64,000 nucleotides of DNA from Cristatella mucedo (GCA_009760855.2 WPIO01000080.1:5001-69000), one strand, 5' to 3'. Counted from the stretch's first letter, positions 1 through 12,474 are shown. The notes: generated by a model from the sequence alone, not told the origin. Numbers and translations are program-made.

Positions 1-2345
1 TCCTACTAGTGTTAACCCTAACATTTACAATTTGAACCACTTAAATGTTAAACTGTAAGCCTTAAACCATATAATTCTACACCGTCAAGGCGAAACCCTA
101 AGCCCTGTAAGTCTCCACCCTAACCCCTACAAGTCTTAACCCTATAATTGTATACCCAGTAATTCATACTCTATAATTCCAGGACCAATAATACCAGAAT
201 CTATAGGTCCACAACCTATTTTACAAAATCCTATACCTGTAAAATCTGTTATTCCTAACCCGGTAATTCTCAAAAACTTTAGTTTGATACTATATAATTC
301 TGTACCCTATAATTCTATGCCCTATTATTCTATATTCAATAATGTAGAAGTTACAATTCCAAACCCTTATATTCCAAATCCTATATTTCTAATCCTGTAA
401 TTCCAAACCTTATAACTCCAAGCCGTTTGATTCCAAACCCTATAACTCCAAACCCTATAAATCCAAGCACCTAATATTTCCAAACCATAACATTCCAGGT
501 AACTAAATTCTTAACCCGTCACTTACGGATTCTATTACTACGATTCTACGCCATATAATTCTGTACCCTATAACTCATTTCCCTATCATTCTGCATCCTA
601 TAATTATCGACGCTACTTATGTAAACCCTTAACCCTATTATTTCAACTGTTTTAGTTACATACCATATAAATTCTCATAATTACGCACCCAGTATTTCCA
701 CACCCTAAAAAGTGTAGCTATAATTCTATAGCTTATATTGCCATACCAAATAACAATGACGTTATATTTCCATACCCTATAATTCCTATATACTATATTT
801 GTATACCTATAGTTGCAAACTCTATTATTCCAAACCCTACGATTCTACACCCTAAGGTACTAAACCCAACAATGGCATAAACTATCCTCGATAATTCAGA
901 CGCTTTAATTACAAATCCCGTTTTCTAAGCTCTACAATTCCAAACAATTTATTCCAAACTTTATACTCCCAAATCGAATCATTCCATTACCTATAATTCC
1001 AAACCCTACAGTTAGGTACCCTAATCTTCAATAGCGTATAATATTATAACTGATATGTCGGATTTGCATAATCCCTAAACCCAATTGATTCAAAGCCTGT
1101 AGCTTTATATTATTTTAAACCGTATAATGCTTAGCACTGTCATTCCTAACTCTAAAATTCCAGACTGTATAATTGGATAATCATAATTATAGACCTTACA
1201 ATTCAATCCCTATAATTCAAACCCATTATTCCAAACCCGGTTATTCAAAACCGTATAGTTCCAATTTCAACATATCAAAACCAAGAAATCAAAAATGCTA
1301 TGCCCTATAATTTTATAGCTTGCAATTCTAAACTTTGTAATGCAAAACCGTTTATTTCAAGCTTTAAAATCCCAAACCGTAAATTTGTAAGCCCTATTAG
1401 TCCAAATTCCGATAATTAGCTACCCTATAAGTCTAAGCACTGTAATTATATGCACTATAACAATTCTAACATAATATATAATATATAATATAATTTAATA
1501 CCATCAAATTTTAACCAAATAATACCGACCCTATAATTCTAAACATAATAATTCCAGACCCTTAAGTTCTCAACCCTATAATTCTGGGCCTAATACTTCT
1601 TTACCCAACGCCTGGAACTCCCTCCCGACTTTTATCAGAACAACCTGACAACGTGTAAACAGAACTTAAAAACACCTATTTAGGACAGCATTTCGTGGGT
1701 CACTGTGATTCGTCCTTCATGGGCTAATGCGTGCTGACACTGTTTAAGCTGCGACTAACCACATTTACATGCTGACCCTGTGCATGTCACACCTAACCAC
1801 GTTAGTCATTTTGTTTGTCTATCAAGCACTCACCAGTCAATGGCATTTCCCTTTGCTATAAATGTAAAGCGCCAAGAGAAAGATTAAGTTCTCCGAGAGC
1901 GCTTTATCAAGTACAATATTGTTATTATTATTATTAATCTAGACGCTATAATTCCTAACCAATTAATTAAAGACCTTATTATTCCAAACCCTATAATTCT
2001 AAACACTATAATTTCAAGCCCTGTAATTATAAAATTAATATATACATACGTAACAAACCTGACGCTATAGTTACAAGCCCAATAATGCAAACTCTATAAT
2101 TTCAGACCCTATAATTCAAAACCCTGAATTCTAAGACCCAATAACCAATTTCTTACCGAATTAGCCATAAGTTATTATTCCAAATTATTCCAAACCCTGT
2201 AAGTCTAATCCCTATAACTCAAAACCATTTCATTTGAAATCCTATAATTCCAAATAATATAATTCCATACCCTATAAATATAGGAATATATATTTAATAA
2301 ATTTAGGTAGAATATAACATATAGTATATAGTAAAGTATAGTAAA
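1..2345. repeat. AT-rich degenerate 15-nt tandem array (subtelomere-like)
   Basis: The stretch is made of loosely conserved units close to CCCTATAATTCCAAA, clearest around 400-480 where several units follow at about 15-nt spacing. Variants such as CCCTAA, CCCTGTAA and CCCTATAATTCT recur throughout. There is no credible coding sequence. The C-rich CCCTA motifs on this strand at the left end would fit decayed telomere-associated DNA, but perfect telomere repeats are absent, so the subtelomere reading is inference. A truncated LINE interrupts it near 1.6-1.9 kb. Confidence 0.7.
1605..1940 (+). mobile_element. LINE-A 3' end fragment inside the AT-rich array
   Basis: The piece begins in the end of a reverse transcriptase frame (the AWNSLP-type segment, CCTGGAACTCCCTCCCGAC) and runs through the family 3' UTR (GGACAGCATTT, CATGCTGACCCTG). 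It ends in the hairpin GTAAAGCGCC...GAGCGCTTTATCAAG followed by ATT repeats. It matches the copies at 10.8-11.07, 29.0-29.37 and 42.5-42.87 kb. It is 5' truncated, as is usual for non-LTR elements. Confidence 0.8.
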
Positions 2346-4996
2346 TATAGAAAATCTCAACGAGCCCGATTACTACGCGCCCGATTATGACGCGCCCGAT
2401 TATGACGCGGCCGATTATGACGCGCCCGTTTATGACGCACCCGATTTTACGCGCCCGGATATTAGGCGCCCGATTATTAGGCGCCCATTATTAAGCGCCT
2501 GATTATTACGCCTCCGATTATTACGCCCCGATTATTACGCCCGGATTATTACTCGCCCGCTTATTACGCACCCGATTATTACGCGCCGATTATTACGCCC
2601 CCGATTGTTACGACCTGCTATTTTTACGACCTTGATTATTCCGACCGCGATTATTATGACCGCGATTATTACGTTCCAGATTATTACGACCCGCGATTAT
2701 TACGCCTGCGATTATTACGACCGCGATAATTACGTTTCCGATTATGACGACCCGTAATTATTACGCCCGCGATTATTACAACCGCGATTATTACGCCCGC
2801 GATTATTACGACCGCGACTATTACGCCCGCGATTGTTATGACCGCGATTGTTATGACCGCGATTATTACGATCCGCGATTATTACGATCCGCGATTATTA
2901 CGCCCGCGATTATTACGCCCGCGATTGGTACGCCGGCTATTATTACGACAGCGATTATTACGCCAGCGATTATTACGACTCCGATTATTACGTTCCCTAT
3001 TATTAAGACCGTGATTATTGCGCCTGCGATTATTACGACCCGCGATTATTACGTTTCCGATTATTACTAACCGCGATTATTACGTCGGCGATTATTACAA
3101 CCGTAATTATTACGCCCGCGATTTTGACGACAGCGACTATTACGACCACGATTATTACGGCCGCGATTGTTACAACCACGAATATTACGCCAGCGATTAT
3201 TACGCCCGCGATTATTACGCCTGCGATTATTACGTCTGGGATTATTACGCCCGCGATTATTACAAACGCGATTATTACGAACCACGATTATTACGACCGC
3301 GATTATTACGCCCGCGATTTATACTAGGGTTACTACGACCGCGAGTATTACGCCACGATTATAAAGCCCGCGATAATTACAACCGCGATTATTACACGCC
3401 AGCGATTATTACGACTCCGATTATTACGTTCCCGAATATTACGACCGCAATTACTACGCCCGCGATTATTACGACCGCAATTATTATATTCCCAACAATT
3501 ACGACCGCGATAATTACGTTCGTGAATATTATGCCCGCGATTATTACGACCACGATTATCAAGCCCGCGATTAATTCGACTGCGATTATTACGCCCACGA
3601 TTATTACCACCACGATTACGACCGCGATTATTACGCTTGCGATTATTTCAACCGCGATTATGACGACCGCGATTATTACGTTCCCGATTATTACGACTGC
3701 GATTATTACGACTGCGATTATTACGCCAGCGATTATTACGGCCGCGATTATTACAACTGCGATTATTACGCCCGCGATTATTACCACCGCGATTATTACG
3801 ATCGCGATTATTACGCTCGCGATTATTACATCCGCGATTATTACGCCGGCGATTATTACGACCGCGATTTTTACACCCGCGATTATGACGCCTGCGATTA
3901 TTACATTCGTGATTATTACGTTTCCGATTATTACGTTCCCGATTATTAGGTTCCCGATTATTACGTTCCCGATTATTACGTTCCCGATTATTACGTTCCC
4001 GATTATTACGTTCCCGATTATTACGTTCCCGATTATTACGACTGCGATTATTACGACCGCGATTATTACGCTCGCAATTAATACGCCCGTGATTATTACG
4101 CCGGCGTATATTACGACTGCGATTTTTACATCCGCGATTATGACGCCTGCGGTTATTACATTCGTGATTATTACGTTCCCGATTATTACGTTCCCGATTA
4201 TTACGACTGCGATTATTACGCAAACGATTATTACGCTTGCGATTATCATGCTTGCGATTATCACGCTTGCGATTATTACGCCCGCGATTATTACGCCCGC
4301 GATTATTACGCCCGCGATTATTACGCCTGCGATTATTACGCCCGCGATTATTACGCCCGCGATTATTACGCCCGCGATTATTACGCCCGCGATCATTACG
4401 CCCGCGATCATTACGCCCGCGATTATTACGCCCGCGATTATTACGCCGGCGATTATTACGAAGGCGATTATTTTGCCGGCGATTATTACGACCGCGATTA
4501 TTACGCCCGTGATTATTACTACCACGATTATTGCGTCCGCGATTATGACGGCCGCGATTATTACGTTCCCGATTATTACGACTGCGAATATTACGCAAAC
4601 GATTATTACGCTTGCGATTATTACGCCCACTATTATGACGACGGCGATTATTACGTTCCCGATTATTACGTTCCAGATTATTATGTTCCTGAGTATTACG
4701 CCAGCGATTATTACGCTCGCGATTATTACGCCCGCAAAGATTACGACTGCGACGATTGCGACTGTGACTATTACGACCCGCGATTATTGCGACCCGTGAT
4801 TATTACACTAGCGATTATTAAGCCCGCGATTATCACGTTCCCGATTATCACGTTCCCAATTTTTACCTTCACGTTATTACGACTGAGATTAATACGCCAG
4901 CGATTATTACGCTCGCGATTATTACGCAGGCGATTATTACGATCGCGATTATTACGACCGCGATTATTATGCCCGCGATTATTACAACCGCGATTA

Positions 4997-5871
4997 TTAC
5001 AACCGCGATTTTTACGACCGCGACTCTAACGACCGCGATTATTACGTTCCCGATTATTACGTTCCCGATTATTACGACTGCGATTATTACGCAAGCGATT
5101 ATTACGCTCGCGATTAATACGCCCGTGATTACTACGCCTGCGATTATTACGACCGCGATTATTACGCCCGCGATTATTACGACCGCGATTATCATGCCTG
5201 CGATTACTACGACCACGATTATTACGATTGCGATTATTACGCTTGCGATTATTACGCTTGCGATTATTACAACTGCGATTATGACGACCACGATTATTAC
5301 GTTCCCTATTATTAGGTTACCGATTATTACGACTGCAATTTTTACGCCAGTGATTATTACGCTCGCGATTATTACGCTCGTGGTTATTACGCCCGCGATT
5401 ATTACGCCCGCGATTATTACAACCGCGATTATTACGCCCGCGATTATTACAACCGCGATTATTACAACCGCGATTTTTACGACCGCGACTCTAACGACCG
5501 CGATTATTACGTTCCCGATTATTACGTTCCCGATTATTACGACTGCGATTATTACGCAAGCGATTATTACGCTCGCGATTAATACGCCCGTGATTACTAC
5601 GCCTGCGATTATTACGACCGCGATTATTACGCCCGCGATTATTACGACCGCGATTATCATGCCTGCGATTACTACGACCACGATTATTACGAATGCGATT
5701 ATTACGCTTGCGATTATTACGCTTGCGATTATTACAACTGCGATTATGACGACCACGATTATTACGTTCCCTATTATTAGGCTACCGATTATTACGACTG
5801 CAATTTTTACGCCAGTGATTATTACGCTCGCGATTATTACGCTCGTGTTTATTACGCCCGCGATTATTACG
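4997..5871. repeat. 465-bp higher-order repeat within the 15-bp satellite
   Basis: Two consecutive blocks, each 31 units of 15 bp, match almost base for base, including rare variant units. The CGACTCTAAC variant at 5021 recurs at 5486. The CTATTATTAG variant near 5305 recurs near 5770. Both offsets are 465 bp. This shows recent unequal exchange or replication-slippage duplication of a multi-unit block. Confidence 0.85.
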
Positions 5872-6399
5872 CCCGCGATTATTACAACCGCGATTATTAC
5901 GCCCGCGATTATTACAACCGCGATTATTACGCCCGCGATTATTACCACTGCGATTATTACGCCCGCGATTATTACCACTGCGATTATTACGACCGCGATT
6001 ATTACGCTCGCGATTATTACAACCGCGATTATTACGCCCGCGATTATTACGACCGCGACTCTAACGACCGCGATTATTACGACCGCGACTCTAACGACCG
6101 CGATTATTACGCCCGCGATTATGACGACCGCGATTATTACGTTCCCGATTATTACGTTCCCGATTATGACGCCAGCGATTGTTACGCTCGCGATTATTAC
6201 GCCTGCGATAATTACGACTGCGATGATTGCGACCGTGATTATTACGACCCGCGATTATTACGACCCGCGATTATTACGCTAGCGATTATTACGCCCGCAA
6301 TTATCACGACTGCGATTATCACGACTGCGATTATTAGGACCGCGATTATCACGTTCCCGATTATCACGTTCCCGATTATCACGTTCCCGATTATTACGT

Positions 6400-6680
6400 T
6401 CCCGATTATCATGTGCTCAATTATCATGTGCTCGATTATCATGTGCTCGATAATCATGTGCTCGATAATCATGTGCTCGATAATCACGTGCCCGATTTTC
6501 ACGTGCCCGATTTTCACGTGCCCGATTTTCACGTGCCCGATTTTCACGTGCCCGATTTTCACGTGCCCGATTTTCACGTGCCCGATTTTCACGAGCCTGA
6601 TTTTCACATGCCCGATTTTCACGTGCCTGATTATTACGTGCCCGATTACGTGCCTGATTATTACGTGCCCGATTATTACG
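6400..6680. repeat. Derived satellite sub-array with CACGTG in each unit
   Basis: At the right edge of the satellite the unit changes to GATTATCATGTGCTC (about five copies) and then GATTTTCACGTGCCC (about nine copies). The 15-bp phase is kept. Most units of the second type contain the palindromic E-box hexamer CACGTG. The open frames here (plus 6411-6754, minus 6242-6622) are repeat artefacts. Confidence 0.85.
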
Positions 6681-6690
6681 TAAATCTTGT

Positions 6691-7580
6691 TATCGTAAAC
6701 TGTGTATTGTTACATTATTCTAAACCCTATTATTCCAAACATTGTGACTCCTAACTTCATAATTCTATACTCTGTCATTCCATAACCCTAAAATTTACAC
6801 CCTAAAATTTAAACCTAATAATTCAAACCCTATAATTTCAAACCTTATTATTGTAATCCGTATGATTCCAAGCAATATAATTTAGAACCCTTTAATTATC
6901 TACCCTATAATTATACACCCTATAATTCGATACCCAATAATCCAGATGCTATATATAATTCCAGACGATCTAATTACAAATCCTATATTTCGAGCCCTAT
7001 AACTCTAAACCCTACTAATCCATAACTAATAATTGTTACCAAATAATGTAGACGCTATAACTCCTTACCCTTTAATTTCAGACTCTATAAATCTGGACCG
7101 TGGAATTCCAAACCCTATAATTCCAAACTATTTTATTCCTAACCCTAACTCCAAACCGTATATGTCCAAGCCCTATAAATTCCTAACCGTATAATTATTC
7201 TATACCCTATTGTTCAACACCACATAATTCTATGACCAATACTCTAGACGTTATAATTCTAGACCATATGATTCCAAACCCAATAGTTACTTTAATCCAT
7301 TCCAATAATTGAATAATAATAGTAATTCCATTATTTTTAATTGATTCTACACCCAATAATTGTATGCCCAATAATTCCAAACCCTATCATTAATTACAAA
7401 CCCTATCATTTTATAACCTAACCCCCTATAATTCTATACCCAAAACTTTACAATTATAAACCCTTTACACCTGTATACCCTAATAACCTTAAGCATAAGA
7501 CAAACAGATCCTATAGCTTACGACTTTAAGACGGTAAACTCCAGCCTTAAAATCAACAAACCCAAACCCTTAAATGGGGG
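6691..7580. repeat. AT-rich degenerate repeat, right flank of the satellite
   Basis: Loose CCCTATAATTC-type units like those at 1-2345 resume directly after the 15-bp satellite and fade out near 7580. No genes are visible. The same repeat on both sides suggests the CpG-rich satellite expanded inside, or was inserted into, the AT-rich array. Confidence 0.65.
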
Positions 7581-10010
7581 GGCTCTAACGAACAACAAAT
7601 CCCCTCAACATCTTAGGACAAACATGGAAAAGATGTGAACACTTACCGTGCGACTGGAGCACAAGGCACACAACGTATAAAAGCAAGTGCAATCACAAAC
7701 GAAAACAATCATAAAAAGTGGATTGTGCACGCAAGGGAATACAATAAATATCAATTCTCTTAAACAGCAAACACCTTAGAATAACAAGTAACATGGCAGA
7801 ACATACTAGCAACGAAGTAACAGTGTACATTCTAACAACTTGAGATGGAAGCAACATTAACTATTCGAATTAGTACAGTAAATCGGAACTTTGTTATCTT
7901 ATAATGGCTACCCAATTACCCGTATGTTAATATTAGGTGCTACACGAGAAATACTAAAGTTATACCAGCCGTAGTAAAAGATGAAAACGTACTTACCAAT
8001 TTTGTTCATCCAAAGTTGCGAAGTCCGACGTTGTAATGGTGCTGGGTTTGTCTTATCGAGGCTAATATTGACTTACCTTTACACGAATAACCAATTGTCG
8101 AAGATGTCCGATGAAAGGCAACATGACACTTAGGAAGCAGCAGCACTCACAGCCATGCAAGACAGTTATTTATATTATTATAATTTAAAATATTTGAAAT
8201 TTAAGCTAACACATCGTGAGACATAATGTATACAGCTTAAGCAGAAATGTTATCATGAACAAGCAGTAGCTCTACAGAACAGTTCTTCCAAGTTGAAAAT
8301 TTGGACGTGCAATGTCGTAATAGGTTTTCAGCACTTTCACTACTGGACAAACAATCAATAGCCTAAGTGAATAGATTTCGGTATAGCATTCCTTACAACG
8401 GCATGAAATAAATTTTGTGAACTGAACATCACCTGCTTTTGGGAATCCAACAGTTTACCACTACCGGCACTGTATCAAGTGCATTATTATTAATATCATT
8501 AACGTGCGCTTGTGCACATGTCTCAAAACAAAGATTGTGGATGAAAACCGGTCGAGAAATATAATTTGGTAATTTTTTATAAACAGGGCCTGAGTCAGGC
8601 ACATGTGACTATGCAAACCCTGATAGTTCGTAGGAAACGGTATCAGTTAACAGGGGAGAAGTCAAAGTTAATTTGAACATCTGCAGCTTGGGCTGAAATA
8701 AATGGAGCTACGCCAGTAGACCTTAGACGAGAGATGGGATTTCAGTGCATTCGACCTCAAAGATTTATCAAGTAAAACAAAATTTAAGTAAATTTGAAGT
8801 GACCAAATGCTTAGCACTGGGTAGTGGGAGAGCAAATACAATGAGGAACGGGTGTTGTTGAGCTCCTCTAAAACCTATCAAGTCAGAACTTGCTTTACCT
8901 GATTAACAAGTACTACTGATATGTAGGATGTTACACGAGAAATAGAGGATGCAATTGTGAGTGACACGAGCATTCATTCGATACTCCTCTTGTTAGGGAG
9001 CCAGTTCATGGCCGTGAAAAGTAAGGGACCGGGGTGACTGCTGTGCTCACGACAAACAATTCTGACTGCAAAGTTTGGTGCAGGCCTTTAAGTGCTCCAA
9101 GTTCCTTAAGTCCATATGGATCAGTTCGGATATTGTATCCCTATCTAAGCAGGTTGTAACATTTATAATGTGTTCTTGAAGAGTGTAGGTATACTTATCT
9201 TTGAAGCTGATATGGACGTATAGCTTAAGGTTACTTTACAGCAGTACACTCTTATTATATTATAGCCAAGCCAACTTTAAAAGATTGACAACAAATAGCA
9301 TGCACCTCGACATGTCGCCATAAAGCATAAGTAGAACCGACAGGACTACCACTACCGCTTATAGCATCTGCAGACAGAATGAACCGGCTCAAAAAGCGAA
9401 ACCAGCATACTAAACGGTGCAATAACAGAAAGATTTATATTTAGTGCAAGTAAGGCAACTCGATCGATATGTGAGAAACAGTGGATGTTCTAAGAAAACG
9501 GAGGAGCTGAGGAGCAAACTCAGAAGAAGCAATGTCAGGCTAGTAAGACCTACGAAGCATGAAACCAAGCTCAAGTGCTGCATAGTTGCTGTTAATACTC
9601 ACATGCTGAGGGTACTCGGCAGAGATGCTCGGTGAAGTCATGGCTGCTCCTACATGACAGAACGGAAATAGGCTGGTACTCACCAACCAAGACAAGTGCA
9701 GAATTAAAGTCTTCCTACGGGTCACGTGACTCGGAGCCCCAAGGTCTGCCCTAGGACCTCATTTCGCAGAAAATACACATGACTAACAAATACCTAACAA
9801 TAACATAAGCCCATAATTATTTCATAAGAAAATACTAGGAAAAGTGCATATGAAGCTTTAATTGTACTATTAGGACACAATTATACTACGACTACATTAT
9901 TAAAGCTTGATAAGGCAAGATAAATAATATTGTGAAGCATGCATACTCCACGAAGGCAATTAGCAGCAGCTCTTGGGATGTGGAATAGGTAGCTCTGCTG
10001 CTCGAAGGGC
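7581..10010. other. No gene recognised; weak repeat relics
   Basis: I see no convincing coding exon. Short pieces near 9060-9340 and 9590-9660 resemble segments at 14.7 kb and 15.1-15.3 kb that belong to decayed minus-strand LINE-A sequence. The small frame at 9444-9635 is unsupported. Confidence 0.4.
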
Positions 10011-10011
10011 A

Positions 10012-10171
10012 GAGGAGTCTCTCAAATTCCTGAGTTGCACTTGCAAATAATTGCTTCTTCACAAATGGACTTTAGTGCCTGGAGACTTGTTGACATGCTG
10101 CATGCACTAAGAGGTCCGGCCCAACGGACATTTTGCCCTGTCACCGGTGTCAGCTCAAGCCATGCACATCA
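10012..10171 (+). repeat. Single-unit copy of the block expanded at 11.1-11.4 kb
   Basis: This segment (GAAGGGCAGAGGAGTCTCTC through CAGCTCAAGCCATG) is repeated at 11077-11440. Here the 28-bp motif (GGCCCAACGGACATTTTGCC) occurs once. In the other copy it is expanded to eight units. It directly precedes a LINE-A copy and may be part of it or of another repeat. Confidence 0.7.
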
Positions 10172-11072
10172 GCTCAAGCCATGCATAAGTGGAAAGGCTG
10201 ACGCTCAAAATTGGCTCTGCCAGCATATCTCCTGTTGAATCAGCTCGAAATCTAGGTGTCATATTCCAAAGCGACCTCTCGTTAGACGACCATATCAGCT
10301 ACACAGTCAAATCTGCCTATTTTCAGCTCCATAACATTGCTAAAATTCGGGCATGTTTAGATAAGGATACCACGTGCAAGTTGGTCCATGCATTCATGAC
10401 ATCCCGTCTCGACTTCTGCAACTCACTGCTTACTGGCCTACCAGCATGTGCGATCAGGCGATTGCAGCTGGTGCAAAACTCTGCAGCTAGGCTTGTCTGC
10501 CGTGAGCATCGCAGTTGCCACATTACTCCACTTCTCGCCGATCTGCACTGGCTACCAGTCAAGCAACGGATTTACATCAAGGTCTTGTCGCTCACTCATA
10601 GGTCACTTCATTCTTTGTCTCCAGCCTATCTCTCAGATATCAGGCCAAGCATCGTACCACCCCCTTTTCGGAATTCAACAGTCTACAAATACCTCGTACA
10701 AACCTCAAATCTTTTGGAGACCTTGCATTTAGTTCGTATGCTACCAAAGCCTGGAACTCCCTCCCGACCTGCGTCACAACATCCCCTGACCTGACCACAT
10801 TTAAAAAGAACTTAAAAACACACCTATTTAGGACAGCATTTAGTGGGTCTCTGTGATTCGTCCTTAATGTGCATGCTGCCACTAACCACATTTGCATGCT
10901 GATCCTGTGCATGTCACCCCTAACCATATTATTCATTTTGTTTGTTTATCAAGCATGATATTACTCACTATTCAATTGCATTTCCGTTTGCAGCAAATGT
11001 AAAGCGCCTAAAGAGAGATTGAGTTCTCTGAGGGTGCTTTATCAAGTGCATTATTATTATTATTATTATTAT
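10172..11072 (+). mobile_element. LINE-A, C-terminal reverse transcriptase and 3' end
   Basis: This is a 5'-truncated non-LTR retrotransposon, probably of the L2/CR1 group. An open frame at 10189-10794 reads through the region after the catalytic palm: NLGVIFQSDLSLDDHI, then SAYFQLHNIAKIR, RLQLVQNSAARL, and LHWLPVKQRI. These are typical of the thumb and connection part of such enzymes. A frame change follows, then AWNSLP, the 3' UTR, the terminal hairpin (AAAGCGCC...GGTGCTTTATCAAG) and an ATT tail ending at about 11072. The catalytic motif and the endonuclease are missing, so it cannot move on its own. Confidence 0.9.
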
Positions 11073-11076
11073 GCAG

Positions 11077-11440
11077 TCGAAGGGCAGAGGAGTCTCTCAA
11101 ATTCCTGAGTTGCACTTACAAATGATTGCTTCTTCACAAATGGACTTTAGTGCCCGGCAAATTGTTGACATGCTGCCTACACTAAGGACAGGTTCGGTCC
11201 AACGGATATTTTGCAGTGTCATCGGCCCAACGGATATTTTGCTGTGTCATCGGCCCAACGGATATTTCGCTGTGTCATCGGCCCAACGGATATTTCGCTG
11301 TGTCATCGGCCCAACGGATATTTCGCTGTGTCATCGGCCCAACGGATATTTCGCTGTGTCATCGGCCCAACGGATATTTCGCTGTGTCATCGGCCCAACG
11401 GATATGTTGCTGTGTCATCGGCATCAGCTCAAGCCATGAA
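11077..11440 (+). repeat. 28-bp minisatellite (eight units) in a duplicated block
   Basis: Eight units of the type CGGATATTTCGCTGTGTCAT plus CGGCCCAA start near 11201 and repeat at 11231, 11259, 11287, 11315, 11343, 11371 and 11399, a period of 28. The flanks match 10012-10171, where one unit is present. The open frames crossing it are repeat artefacts. Confidence 0.9.
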
Positions 11441-11819
11441 TGCGAATAGGATATGAGTAACTAGAACGATAAACTGGCAAACCTACAGTATGCAGTCAAA
11501 TCTTAATCTTAATCAAAGTAGTCAAATCTTAATCTTCAGGTGGCAGCTATAGGCAGTCGCTGTGTTGGCTGCTTAAAATCAGTATGATAAAGACAAATAT
11601 GTGCTTCTGCAGCCTTGCGGTAGCTACATATCGCCTACTTCGAGAGACGAACTAACGACGAGTGTATGCTTCGAGAAGCAGTGGTCAAGACTCACTTAGC
11701 TTCTACACACCTTGCTGATTCGACCGTGTTCGTCCCTGCAGACCGACAAGTGCACACAGTGTGAACTGTTCACTATGAAGGTAAGGCTGAGATGCTGCAG
11801 CTGTCTCATGACCTACACT
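11441..11819. other. No gene recognised
   Basis: Unique-looking sequence containing only a short direct repeat (AGTCAAATCTTAATCTT twice near 11495-11540). I see nothing else. Confidence 0.4.
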
Positions 11820-12045
11820 GCAATTGGCAGACCTAGCCCTGCTGTCGGTCACATGACCAAAGCTGCTATTGGCTGGCCAAGCCCAACTGTTGGTCACATG
11901 ACCTGAGCTGCTATTGGCTTGGCTAGCCCAATAGTTGGTCACATGACCTAAGTTGCTATTGGCTAGCCTACCCCAACTGTTGGTCACATGATCTATTATG
12001 AGGCTTGCTTGCCCTAGCCCTGCTGTTGGTCGAGTGACCTAAGCT
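11820..12045. repeat. 45-bp tandem array with GGTCACATGACC and ATTGG
   Basis: Five units. The palindromic core GGTCACATGACC begins at 11847, 11892, 11937 and 11982 (period 45). A changed fifth copy, GGTCGAGTGACC, lies at 12028. Between the cores lies GCTATTGGCT, an inverted CCAAT motif. The core contains a CACATG E-box within a GTCACATGAC palindrome. Whether it binds factors is unknown. The minus-strand frame at 11703-11987 exists because 45 is a multiple of three. Confidence 0.85.
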
Positions 12046-12474
12046 GGTCTAACCGGGTTGGTACGTAGCCCACGTAAGCCACGACTCCAGGTTTCAGTTT
12101 TGGCAGGCTTTCCCTGGTATGATGTGGTGTAGCCATGTCGGCACCTTGAGCCCGTGGTGCATGGCTTTAAGTGATATATCGTAAAAAAACGCTACCAAAA
12201 GATCCAGAAAACAGAGAGACTCAATCTGAGGCTGCAGTCCTCAGAAGGTTGTCATGCACTGGCAGCAATGCTAACTGTGGATTGACTAGCTATGAAACGT
12301 AAGTGAATATTAAATGCTAGATTTAAAGTTTTGATATTTGGTCTGCCACATCTCTTTCTAGTGTTTTAAGTTGGAAATGAAGTAGGAACACTGGATGGAA
12401 GTTGCTTACATTATCCTGGTTTTGTCTGCCAGCTCAAGCCGGCTGCATGCTCGTGCTCTCAACTGTCAAAGAAT
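12046..12474. other. No gene recognised
   Basis: No exon, known repeat or RNA gene is visible to me in this stretch. Confidence 0.4.

Larger units (their letters stand above)
2346..6690. repeat. CpG-rich 15-bp satellite array
   Basis: About 290 tandem units of 15 bp. Most units hold a constant 11-mer, CGATTATTACG, followed by four variable bases (CCCG, ACCG, TTCC, CTCG, ACTG, CTTG and others). Homogeneous runs occur, for example the TTCC type around 3930-4040 and the CCCG type around 4270-4440. Because 15 is divisible by three and the unit lacks stops, frames of several hundred codons stay open on both strands (for example 3018-4799 plus and 3392-4630 minus). They encode low-complexity pentapeptide repeats such as AIITP or VIIAG and are not genes in my view. 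Confidence 0.95.

Noticed and set aside
3018-4799. 593-codon open frame in the 15-bp satellite, and similar frames of 369, 412 and 437 codons
   Set aside because: They stay open because the 15-bp unit is a multiple of three and free of stops. Frames are open on both strands over the same DNA, and the peptides are simple pentad repeats with no start context or splice structure.
2346-6690. CRISPR-like array (constant repeat plus variable spacer)
   Set aside because: The variable slot is only four bases from a small set and the genome is eukaryotic, so this is a satellite.
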